From positions 2,356,001 to 2,420,000 of the forward strand of contig NZ_CP021780.1 of the NCBI RefSeq assembly GCF_002192415.1: a stretch of 64,000 bases of DNA. Reading direction: 5' to 3'. This stretch comes from Paenibacillus donghaensis. Lineage in GTDB: Bacteria; Bacillota; Bacilli; Paenibacillales; Paenibacillaceae. The position numbers and the translations under genes were made by a program. Positions 57,240 to 64,000 of the stretch are shown piece by piece. Within the stretch, counting starts at the first letter, position 1, and each line of letters begins with the position of its first letter. The notes below the pieces were generated by a model. The model was given only the letters and a program-made list of their open reading frames with translations, was not told where the DNA came from and searched no databases.

Positions 57240-58230
57240 GCAGCGAAGAGGGCGACCTGTAATACTGCTGCTGACACTCGCAGCGCTAACGATAGGTTTA
57301 AGCCTAGTATGTTTGTCCGTTGGGTCGGTGAGCGTACCCGTGAAGGAAGTTATATCTGCTTTACTCGGACTCCATCCGCAGAGCAGTGAGTTGATTGTAA
57401 TGCAGCTGCGGCTGCCGCGGGTGCTGGCTGCCCTGCTGGTCGGCGCGGCTCTGGCCGTTGCAGGCACCTTACTGCAGGGCGTTATCCGCAACCCGCTCGC
57501 TTCACCGGACCTGCTCGGCGTCTCCGGCGGCGCTTCGGTGGCGGTGGTTGCTTTTATGATGTTGGTGACCGGCTCCAGTGTCCACTGGGTTCCGGTCATT
57601 GCGATTGGCGGAGCTTGTATAACCGCATTGATTAATTACACACTGGCTTGGAAACATGGAGTCTCTCCTTATCGCCTGGTGCTGATTGGGCTGGGAATAT
57701 CCACCGCTACCGGCGCATTGACCATGTTCTTGTTGATCAGCGGACCGGCTTATCTGGCTGCCCAGGTGCTGAACTGGATGACGGGCAGTGTATATGGAAC
57801 CAACTGGACTTATATTCAGGCGCTCTGGCCATGGATGGTCGGGATCATTCCTTTATCGATGTTCTACGCCAGAGAGTTGAACATTCAGGCTTTGGGTGAA
57901 GGGACCGCTATCGGACTTGGCAGCAGGCTGCAGATCAGCAGGGCGGTCGTGCTGTTCTTCAGCGTTGCACTGGCAGGTGCGGCCGTGGGAGTAGCTGGTA
58001 CGCTGTCTTTCATCGGCCTGCTGGCCCCGCATATCGGCAGGAGGATTGCCGGACATTCCTACACGCTGCTTATACCGGTGTCCGCCTGTCTGGGGGCGAT
58101 TATTCTGCTGCTGGCGGATCTGGCCGGACGTATGCTGTTTCAGCCGCTTGACATTCCGGCAGGGGTATTCACGGCAGGAGTAGGGGCTCCGTTTTTTATG
58201 TTTCTGTTGTTCCGGGGCAAACGAGACTAA
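57232..58230 (+). CDS. FecCD-family iron-siderophore ABC permease, second subunit
   Basis: This 332-residue permease is a paralogue of the preceding gene: LRLPRVLAALLVGAALAVAG, TLLQGVIRNPLASPDLLGVS, YRLVLIGLGISTATGALTMF, LNIQALGEGTAIGLGSRL and GTLSFIGLLAPHIGRRIAG. Its ATG overlaps the stop of the first permease by 8 bp, so the two subunits are probably made in equal amounts. It ends the Fur-controlled import operon. Confidence 0.9.
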   Translation: MNKQRRGRPVILLLTLAALTIGLSLVCLSVGSVSVPVKEVISALLGLHPQSSELIVMQLRLPRVLAALLVGAALAVAGTLLQGVIRNPLASPDLLGVSGGASVAVVAFMMLVTGSSVHWVPVIAIGGACITALINYTLAWKHGVSPYRLVLIGLGISTATGALTMFLLISGPAYLAAQVLNWMTGSVYGTNWTYIQALWPWMVGIIPLSMFYARELNIQALGEGTAIGLGSRLQISRAVVLFFSVALAGAAVGVAGTLSFIGLLAPHIGRRIAGHSYTLLIPVSACLGAIILLLADLAGRMLFQPLDIPAGVFTAGVGAPFFMFLLFRGKRD

Positions 58231-58261
58231 TACCTAACCGAACGGCAGGAAGATTTAAACC

Positions 58262-58417
58262 ACTATTGAATCGTGGTATTATGCGCCGGATACGCTGGAA
58301 TGGGAGTCTGCCGAACTGGCCTATTCCGGCTTTCTCGGCTGGCTGGCGGAAGGAGCTCTGAAGCTGTTTTACCGGCACCGCCGCTGTTATTCCTCGACAG
58401 CCTGCATGAGCTTATAG
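58262..58417 (+). pseudogene. C-terminal fragment of a DUF2625-like gene
   Basis: An open stretch without start codon encodes YYAPDTLEWESAELAYSGFL followed by GWLAEGALKLFYRHRR. This matches the C-terminal pattern of DUF2625 proteins (Y-F-x-P-D-T-L-E-W-E, then F-Y). A TAA lies in frame just upstream at 58256. The rest of the gene is gone. It overlaps the 3' end of the convergent DUF1697 gene. Confidence 0.55.
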
Positions 58418-58932
58418 ATCTGCCGTGTTGTATTGACATTTCGGATTGTCATTTGCATGTACAGCTTGGTGCCGATAAGCTTGTTCATCCCGCTGCGGGT
58501 TACATCCTCCCTGCTGACGGAATAAAGCACGGCTCCGGGAATATACAGCACGGTGCCTACACCCGGCTTCAAAGGAAGCAACTCCAGGATGGAGACCTCA
58601 TCGACTTCCTTCCACAGGAACATCACATCGCTTTTCATCTGATCATCATTGGTCCAGGAATCCGGCAGTGCTTCAATGACTGTGCGGATTTCTTCGATTG
58701 TACGGACAATCACGCGGATCTGCAGCCCGAACTCGGCAGCGATCGCCTCCTCCAGCTTCAGCGGCAGCTCCAGAGCGGACATCTCCTGATTCGAAAAAAC
58801 AATATTGCCCGAATTGATATAGGTCTTCACATGGTTCATGCCTGCTTGTTCAAAGGTTGTCTTCAGCACCTTCATGTTGACCGGATTGTTCCCGCCTACG
58901 TTAATGCCCCGTAATAAAGCAATATAGATCAT
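58387..58932 (-). CDS. DUF1697-family protein
   Basis: This 181-residue protein has the family opening YIALLRGINVGGNNPVNM, then VKTYINSGNIVFSNQE, IRVIVRTIEEIRTVIE and a C-terminal TRSGMNKLIGTKLYMQMTIR with NVNTTRQIYKL. Function unknown. It is a stand-alone cytoplasmic protein common in soil bacteria. Start ATG at 58932 with only a weak site (AGGGATAAAG). Confidence 0.85.
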   Translation of the reverse strand: MIYIALLRGINVGGNNPVNMKVLKTTFEQAGMNHVKTYINSGNIVFSNQEMSALELPLKLEEAIAAEFGLQIRVIVRTIEEIRTVIEALPDSWTNDDQMKSDVMFLWKEVDEVSILELLPLKPGVGTVLYIPGAVLYSVSREDVTRSGMNKLIGTKLYMQMTIRNVNTTRQIYKLMQAVEE

Positions 58933-58989
58933 CTTTATCCCTACATTTCCTGTGGTTTGTCTTGTCCATACTCGGTTTTATTATACAAA

Positions 58990-59556
58990 TGATCGTGCCC
59001 GCAGGCCAGTGGGGCAAGCGGCAGAAGAGAGGGGCTGCTTGAATTCGGCAGCCTTGGCGAAGTCGGGCAGCTGACCGCTGTGTCCACAGAGCAGGGCATT
59101 TCTGAATCCTACACTCCCGCCGTCGTTGAAGCCATCCAGCCTTATATTGAGGAAGCGGTGGCAAGCTTGTGTGAAGACCATCCCGCGCGGAGCACTACTA
59201 TACGGTTGCCCTCGAGAAAGGCTGGGAAGGCAGTCATTATCAAGTCAACCCGGAAGAGGCTTCCAACAAGAAGATCGGATGTCATGTGAATAAATAACCG
59301 TCTGCTGGACTCAGGTAAAGGATCGTCTCTGAAGAGGAAACGGCGTATCGTGAAGCGATAGACTATATCTGCGGACTATGCTGAGCTTGCGATGGAGGAG
59401 TTCACTTGGCTGGTGGAGGCGGAAGCCAAGGAGGATTATGAGCGGGAACAGGTGATTTATCGGCTGTTTGGCGGGGAGAAGAAGCTCGCTGACCTGCTGA
59501 AGAAGGCAGAAGGCCCGCTCAGGAAACAGCTTGCGTTGCTGGTGAAGGAAGGGTGA
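58990..59556 (+). pseudogene. Decayed gene remnants in several frames
   Basis: Protein-like pieces appear in different frames. One reads AVVEAIQPYIEEAVASLCED (about 59110-59180). Another reads EHYYTVALEKGWEGSHYQVN and ends HVNK with a stop near 59297. A third reads EEETAYREAIDYI (about 59325-59365). The last reads DYAELAMEEFTWLVEAEAKE and continues to a stop at 59554-59556, with an ATG at 59392. No frame has a start with a ribosome site over useful length. At least two frameshifts are needed. Family not recognised; it may be the remains of one or two genes. Confidence 0.5.
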
Positions 59557-59695
59557 TTGACAATCCGCTGGACCTAAAGATATTCTAAGCTGGCCTAAAA
59601 CACACTATAACAGTTAGAATATAAATAGTAGCAATAGACGCAATCAAGTGGACAGGCTGGGTCTGCCCACAATTATCGGAAGCCAGGTGAACAGA

Positions 59696-60475
59696 ATGAC
59701 GGACAAAAGTATTATTTTTTTTGATATTGACGGTACGCTGCTGGATGAGGAGAAGAAACTTCCACCCACAACCAAACAAGCGATCCTTGAGCTGAAGGCT
59801 TGTGGCCATGATGTGGCCATCGCTACCGGGCGGGCCCCTTTTATGTTTGAGGAGCTTCGCCAGGAACTGGACATTGATACATTTGTCTGCTACAACGGCC
59901 AATATGCCGTGCTGCGGGGAGAGGTGATCCATAAGCACCCTCTGGACCCGCTGTCGCTGCAGGTCTTGACCGATGTGGCGTTATTACATAATCATGCAAT
60001 TGTGTATATGGATCACATGGATATGAAAGCCAATGTTCCAAACAATGAATTTATTGCCAGCAGTTTTGGCACGTTCAAGACCAATCTGCTGCCTGCCCAT
60101 GATGCGAACTATTATAAGGACAGAGAGATTTATCAGTCCCTGCTTCTCTGTCAGGAATTAGAAGAGTCCTATTATGAAGAGGTCTTCCCCTCGCTCCACT
60201 TCGTCCGCTGGCATGCTAATGCCGTGGATGTTGTGCCTACCGGTGGCTCCAAGGCCAAGGGCATTGCCAAAATCACAGAACTGCTGGGCATCGCGCCGGA
60301 GCATCAATATGCTTTTGGCGATGCGTTAAACGATGTCGAGATGCTTAGCACTATCGTCAACAGCGTGGCTATGGGCAACGGGATGCCCGAAGCCAAAGCG
60401 GCCGCCAAATATATCACGAAGCCGGTTCATGAAGACGGAATCTGGCATGGGCTGCGAATGGTTGGCCTGCTGTAA
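59696..60475 (+). CDS. Cof-type HAD-IIB phosphatase
   Basis: This 259-residue haloacid-dehalogenase-superfamily hydrolase has motif I FFDIDGTLLDEE (nucleophile Asp), motif II IATGRAPF, a type IIB cap (about 80-185), motif III Lys in GGSKAKGIAKITELLG and motif IV FGDALNDVEMLS. Substrates of this group are sugar phosphates or FMN-like phosphates. The open frame begins at 59648, but AGGTGAACAG fits ATG 59696. Single gene with terminator. Confidence 0.88.
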   Translation: MTDKSIIFFDIDGTLLDEEKKLPPTTKQAILELKACGHDVAIATGRAPFMFEELRQELDIDTFVCYNGQYAVLRGEVIHKHPLDPLSLQVLTDVALLHNHAIVYMDHMDMKANVPNNEFIASSFGTFKTNLLPAHDANYYKDREIYQSLLLCQELEESYYEEVFPSLHFVRWHANAVDVVPTGGSKAKGIAKITELLGIAPEHQYAFGDALNDVEMLSTIVNSVAMGNGMPEAKAAAKYITKPVHEDGIWHGLRMVGLL

Positions 60476-60495
60476 GCCCACCTCAAGTGCGCGCA

Positions 60496-60533
60496 AGCCC
60501 ATCTCGCTAAATTGGAGTGGGCTTTTTTGCTGT
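60496..60533 (+). terminator. Intrinsic terminator of the HAD gene
   Basis: AAGCCCATCTC pairs with GAGTGGGCTT (one mismatch or bulge), followed by six T. Confidence 0.85.
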
Positions 60534-60556
60534 GAGCTTCGAGTGAAATTCCTCGC

Positions 60557-60741
60557 AACTGCATTTAGTGCAGCTATTCAAGGCGGAAATCGGCCAAAAC
60601 TTCATTTTAACTGTATTCGCTGCAGCTATTCCTGGCCAAAACTCGCTTTTTTCTCAAAAGGGGCCGTTGCAACTGCACGGAATACAGCTAAACCGCCTCC
60701 AAGCCCTCAAATCGCTAATATAGCTGCACGAAATGCAGTTA
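60557..60741. repeat. Family-D hairpin repeat with the same four-unit 50-bp geometry
   Basis: The units are AACTGCATTTAGTGCAGCTA (60557) and AACTGTATTCGCTGCAGCTA (60609), then inverted AACTGCACGGAATACAGCTA (60671) and TAGCTGCACGAAATGCAGTT (60721). Spacings are 51-52 and 50 bp. Each unit is itself nearly palindromic. The sequence is unrelated to families B and C. No gene lies in 60540-60849. Confidence 0.8.
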
Positions 60742-60849
60742 ACGCTCCTGCTGCCTCTATGACAACCAGGCAAGTGGAGCAGCCGCAGCAATTCTGGCCG
60801 GTGATGTAGTCACAGGAGGCTCAGAGCTGAACAGTTCAGATAACCGGAT

Positions 60850-61685
60850 TTATCCCCTCACTTGTTGCAACAGCTGGTCGAAACAGCTATAGAATTCTTC
60901 CGGATTCCCCAGATACACGTTATGGTGCGGGTGCGACATTTCAAAGGCTATACAGTTTGGGATCAGCTCCTGCATTCTGTAATAATCCTTATCCGGAACG
61001 GCTTCATTATGTTTGGCTCTGACCAGCAATACCGGACAAACGATCTCCGGCAATAAGGAGTACCAGTCCACATTGTAAGCCATATTGGCCGCCATGGCCT
61101 GGGAGCTGAACATCATCTGATACCCCGCGGACGTTTCGGTCAGGCTGCTCAGGAAATACTGGGAGCTTAACTCGGAATCCAGTGCTTCCCGGATATATCT
61201 CTGGGCATCGCTTAAGCTCGCAAAAGGCAACGGCCAATCCTGAGTCACCGGATCAAGCGCCGGGATCTGTTGCAGCGGCATTTCACTTCGTGTGACCGGA
61301 CCGGACGCAGATTTATCAAGCAGAGCCAAGCCCCGTATGTACTGTGGAAACTGCGCCGCCACATAACCGGCTACTTGCGCGCCCATGGAATGGCCGGCGA
61401 GTATAACCGAATCGATATGCAGAAAGTCCAGAAGCTCGACCATATCCTGCGCCATTTCTTCTGCCGTATATTTGGAGACAGGTTTGCTGCTTAAGCCATG
61501 CCCCGTTGATCAGGCGCTATGACTCTGTAGTGATCACCATAATGCTTCATGAAATCGACCCAGGTTTCCGCTCGTCCCCATCTGCCATGCAGACAGAGGA
61601 TGACTGGACCTTCCGTTTGGGTATCCAGATAAAAAAGTTCAACGTTGTTCAGCTTAGCGATATTGCGGTAAATTTGTACGGACAT
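60850..61685 (-). pseudogene. Alpha/beta-hydrolase gene with a single-base frameshift
   Basis: The 5' frame (61685-61491) encodes VELFYLDTQTEGPVILCLHG, then RWGRAETWVDFMKHYGDHYR and VIAPDQRGMA before a stop. The next frame continues with H-G-L-S-S-K-P-V-S-K-Y-T-A-E-E before MAQDMVELLDFLHIDSVILA and GHSMGAQVAGYVA (nucleophile) to the catalytic-His region MSHPHHNVYL. The join is at a C4 run (61501-61504). Five C would restore D-Q-R-G-H-G-L. The full product would be about 278 residues. Recent mutation or sequencing error. Confidence 0.75.
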
Positions 61686-61799
61686 AAAGCACCTCCCGGG
61701 TAAAATGTTAGAGGTTTAATTATATCACCCTTTGGATAATTATGGGAACGTATGTTTTTGTTAAAGCTTATATTTTATGCACTATAGCCAGCTGCAAAC

Positions 61800-61890
61800 T
61801 TTACAAACAGTATCGGAATAGATATAATTAGATATAACTTATTGGGTTTATAGTCATACAGAAGGGCCTAACGCCATTAGGCTCTTTTTG
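61800..61890 (+). promoter_or_regulatory. Promoter and leader terminator ahead of the stress-domain/mrp genes
   Basis: TTTACA (61800-61805) - 17 nt - TATAAT (61823-61828) is a strong promoter. About 30 nt into the transcript, AGGGCCTAA and TTAGGCTCT pair around CGCCA and are followed by five T (61862-61889). This is a terminator 27 bp before the coding region, so premature termination probably controls the operon. Confidence 0.6.
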
Positions 61891-61916
61891 TATTTCATGA
61901 ACTATGTTACAGGAGG

Positions 61917-62552
61917 GTGAAGGTCATTCACAGGGAAAAAATTATGGTGTGTGTTCATTATGGTCCACACGGGGAACGTTTGATCCGTCGCGGGGTCCAG
62001 CTGTCTGAGATGATTGGAGCGCCATTGTTCGTATTGAACGTGGATAGTTCGGACTGCGATGAATATAATCAGAGCAAAGAAATGTTTATGACGGTCTGGA
62101 AGCGTCTAGCCGAGGAAGCTGGTGCTGAATTTATGATCCGGAAGCGCCAGGGACGCAAAACCACGGATGTGATTGTTGAAGCAGCTATGGAGAAGGAAGT
62201 TACTCAGATTATAGTCGGACAATCCGCACAGACGCGGTGGCAAGAGCTTACGAAACGCAATTTCATTAATGAACTTATTGGCAAAATGAATATGATTGAT
62301 CTGCATGTCGTAGCCGTACAGCGCATGCGTGCCGGGCTGGAAGAAACGCATGAAGAAGGCGTGATCTCCTACCTGGTTAAGGAAGGCAACGATTATTATC
62401 TTAGCGACGAACCTAATGGCGACACTCCGCTGAAGGGCAAGTTTTTTCACGAGCTGCATACCGAATTTGAGAATGGCTTGTTCAGAATTGAGCAGGACGG
62501 CAAGGCTAGGTACTTGCATATTTGCGAAGGAAGATTAACAGATCCATTATAG
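61917..62552 (+). CDS. Universal-stress/KdpD-type sensor-domain protein
   Basis: This 211-residue cytoplasmic protein has a USP-like fold as in the KdpD sensor: KIMVCVHYGPHGERLIRRGV, LFVLNVDSSDCDEYNQSKEM, then GRKTTDVIVEAAMEKEVTQI and IVGQSAQTRWQEL. A C-terminal region of about 60 residues has no known role. The start is uncertain: GTG 61917 abuts AGGAGG, an ATT at 61926 has a 9-nt spacer, and ATG 61944 has a weak AGGGA 7 nt upstream. It precedes mrpA and may sense ions or nucleotides for the antiporter. Confidence 0.75.
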   Translation: MKVIHREKIMVCVHYGPHGERLIRRGVQLSEMIGAPLFVLNVDSSDCDEYNQSKEMFMTVWKRLAEEAGAEFMIRKRQGRKTTDVIVEAAMEKEVTQIIVGQSAQTRWQELTKRNFINELIGKMNMIDLHVVAVQRMRAGLEETHEEGVISYLVKEGNDYYLSDEPNGDTPLKGKFFHELHTEFENGLFRIEQDGKARYLHICEGRLTDPL

Positions 62553-62567
62553 CTTAACCTGCGGCAT

Positions 62568-62601
62568 ATCCAGAAGAGGGCTGCTACTTCGGGCCCTCTC
62601 A
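62568..62601 (+). terminator. Intercistronic hairpin
   Basis: AGAGGGC and GCCCTCT form a stem around a 10-nt loop, with a weak T-rich tail. It lies between the stress-domain gene and mrpA, so some read-through is likely. Confidence 0.5.
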
Positions 62602-62689
62602 ATTTAATGTATGATCTTGTGCTTTTGGTGAAAAAGTAAGTACCAATGTTCACAACTTGATATATTCAAGTGGAAAAGGAGGTTTGCCT

Positions 62690-64000
62690 TTGCTTCATGT
62701 AACCGTACTCGTTCCGTTTCTACTGGCTCTATTGATCGCACTTATGACCAGAAGGGCACCCACGCTTCATAGGGGATGGCTAGTTATCCCTGGTCCACTC
62801 GCATTATTCATCTATTTCTTGACCCGTATTCCCGTTGTTAGAGGTGGGGATGCCGGGTATGACACGATCTCATGGATTCCTTCATTGGGAATTGACTTGG
62901 TCTTCCATCTGGATGGGTTGAGCTTGCTGTTTACCCTGTTAATTACCGGAATGGGAACGCTTGTCGTCATTTATTCGATTTATTACTTAGACAGGCGCAA
63001 AGAAGAATTGACGCCGTTCTATATCTACCTCCTGTTGTTTATGGGAGCGATGCTAGGAGTGGTGCTCTCCGATAATCTGATGGTGCTGTACGGCTTCTGG
63101 GAATTGACGAGCGTATCGTCCTTTCTGTTGATTGCGTTCTGGCATCGGAGACAGAAGTCGCGATATGGTGCGCAGAAGTCCATGCTGATTACCGTCTTCG
63201 GCGGTCTGGCGATGTTTGCCGGTTTCCTGATGCTGTATGTGATGACCGGCACCTTCAGCATCCGCGAGATTTGGAGTGAGGTCGGCGATATTAGCGGACA
63301 TATGCTGTTTATTCCGGCCATGCTGCTGATTCTGCTGGGAGCTTTCACCAAATCAGCCCAGTTTCCGTTCCATATTTGGTTGCCGGACGCCATGGAGGCA
63401 CCGACTCCGGTCAGTGCGTATCTGCACTCCGCAACCATGGTCAAAGCAGGTTTGTATTTGGTCGCACGTTTCAGCCCGATTTTTGCAGGGCAACATGAGT
63501 GGTTCTGGATTGTGTCAGGCGTCGGTTTGATCACCTTGATCTATGGTTCGATCCAGGCGATGAAGCAGACGGACCTGAAGGCTCTGTTAGCCTATTCTAC
63601 GATCAGTCAACTGGGATTGATTATGGGATTGCTTGGAATGGGCTCGGCCGCCGCATTTTATACGGGAGAAGAGTCTGTATTCTATACCGCTGCAACAACG
63701 GCGGCGCTGTTCCACCTTATTAACCATGCAATCTTTAAAGGTTCGCTATTTATGGTGGTCGGGATTGTCGACCATGAGACGAACACACGTGACCTGCGCA
63801 AGCTGGGCGGTCTGATCTCCCTGATGCCGGTTACCTTTACGCTGGCGATGATCGGCAGCTTCTCGATGGCAGGCTTGCCGCCTTTTGCCGGCTTCCTCAG
63901 CAAGGAGATGTTCTTCACGGCTGTGCTGAATATCAGACAGCTGGATATCTTCAGTATTCCTGCGTTATTTACGCTCTTCCCGCTAATCGCCTGGATTGCC
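62690..64000 (+). CDS. mrpA: Na+/H+ antiporter subunit A, MrpA (partial, runs off the window)
   Basis: TTG 62690 follows AAAAGGAGG by about 7 nt and opens a frame that is still open at the window end (437 codons). The product has many transmembrane helices and the NuoL/MrpA core: FHLDGLSLLFTLLITGMGTL, YGFWELTSVSSFLLIAFWHR, the proton-path Lys region AFTKSAQFPFHIWLPDAMEA, SAYLHSATMVKAGLYLVARF, LKALLAYSTISQLGLIMG and FHLINHAIFKGSLFM. Mrp complexes exchange cytoplasmic Na+ for H+ and are encoded as six- or seven-gene operons; the rest should follow. Confidence 0.92.
   Translation, partial: MLHVTVLVPFLLALLIALMTRRAPTLHRGWLVIPGPLALFIYFLTRIPVVRGGDAGYDTISWIPSLGIDLVFHLDGLSLLFTLLITGMGTLVVIYSIYYLDRRKEELTPFYIYLLLFMGAMLGVVLSDNLMVLYGFWELTSVSSFLLIAFWHRRQKSRYGAQKSMLITVFGGLAMFAGFLMLYVMTGTFSIREIWSEVGDISGHMLFIPAMLLILLGAFTKSAQFPFHIWLPDAMEAPTPVSAYLHSATMVKAGLYLVARFSPIFAGQHEWFWIVSGVGLITLIYGSIQAMKQTDLKALLAYSTISQLGLIMGLLGMGSAAAFYTGEESVFYTAATTAALFHLINHAIFKGSLFMVVGIVDHETNTRDLRKLGGLISLMPVTFTLAMIGSFSMAGLPPFAGFLSKEMFFTAVLNIRQLDIFSIPALFTLFPLIAWIA

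Overview
The window looks like a chromosomal segment of a Paenibacillus-type soil Bacillota. The evidence is strong AGGAGG-type ribosome sites, many GTG/TTG starts, Bacillus-like Fur, Sfp, TelA, XpaC, ExoA and Mrp proteins, SLH-domain and lipoprotein export signals, and several ECF sigma/anti-sigma pairs. I see no rRNA, tRNA, prophage, CRISPR array or transposase gene. The accessory character comes from non-coding repeat elements and decayed genes.

Layout. 0-7 kb: tail of an amino-acid ABC ATPase, an Sfp-type phosphopantetheinyl transferase, an SLH protein, Fur, and membrane, AIM24-like and small proteins. 7-11.4 kb: a four-gene sugar/cyclitol-type operon (two TIM-barrel isomerases around two Gfo/Idh/MocA dehydrogenases) with a divergent AraC regulator. 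11.5-20.8 kb: a phosphotransferase, a Fur-boxed orphan OppD-like ATPase, an Nfu-N protein, an XRE/membrane-protein pair, exonuclease III, a VanZ-RDD protein, a first sigma/anti-sigma pair and an M29 aminopeptidase. 20.8-22.2 kb: gene-free repeat cluster. 22.2-33.5 kb: nitroreductase, a first AraC/siderophore-binding fused ORF, a second sigma/anti-sigma pair (anti-sigma frameshifted), a PadR/hydrolase operon, an Mrr-like nuclease and a two-component system. 33.7-44.5 kb: a STAS-like/FabH-like pair, PilZ, a third sigma/anti-sigma pair, a purine-riboswitch-like leader before a DMT transporter, a radical SAM/TetR operon and a phosphotransferase. 43.4-47 kb: an XpaC - VWA/solute-binding - TelA operon. 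47-54 kb: MarR, VOC, SUKH-like genes, repeat clusters, diaminopimelate dehydrogenase and glutamate dehydrogenase. 54-58.2 kb: a second AraC/siderophore-binding fused ORF with two FecCD permeases. 58.2-61.7 kb: decayed genes, a HAD phosphatase and a frameshifted hydrolase. 61.8-64 kb: a stress-domain protein and the start of an Mrp antiporter operon.

Iron is one theme. Fur is encoded at 3.1 kb, and 7-1-7 Fur boxes occur at 12584, 22847, 23857, 54108 and 55083. Two of the boxes lie inside coding sequence. In both AraC/binding-protein ORFs a TTGyTG-N17-TATATT promoter plus a Fur box sits in the linker, just upstream of a second ribosome site and start codon for a lipoprotein. One reading frame therefore probably gives a regulator (or a fusion) and a separately controlled siderophore-binding lipoprotein.

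The second theme is non-coding structure. At least three unrelated sequence families (B, C and D below) share one geometry: two direct ~20-bp units 50 bp apart, followed by two inverted units 50 bp apart. Families B and C are usually enclosed by a 13-bp inverted repeat (GGTTACTACTTAG). I recognise no named element of this form. Together with the nested Fur-controlled genes and the atypical purine-like riboswitch, these are the best candidates for undescribed biology here.
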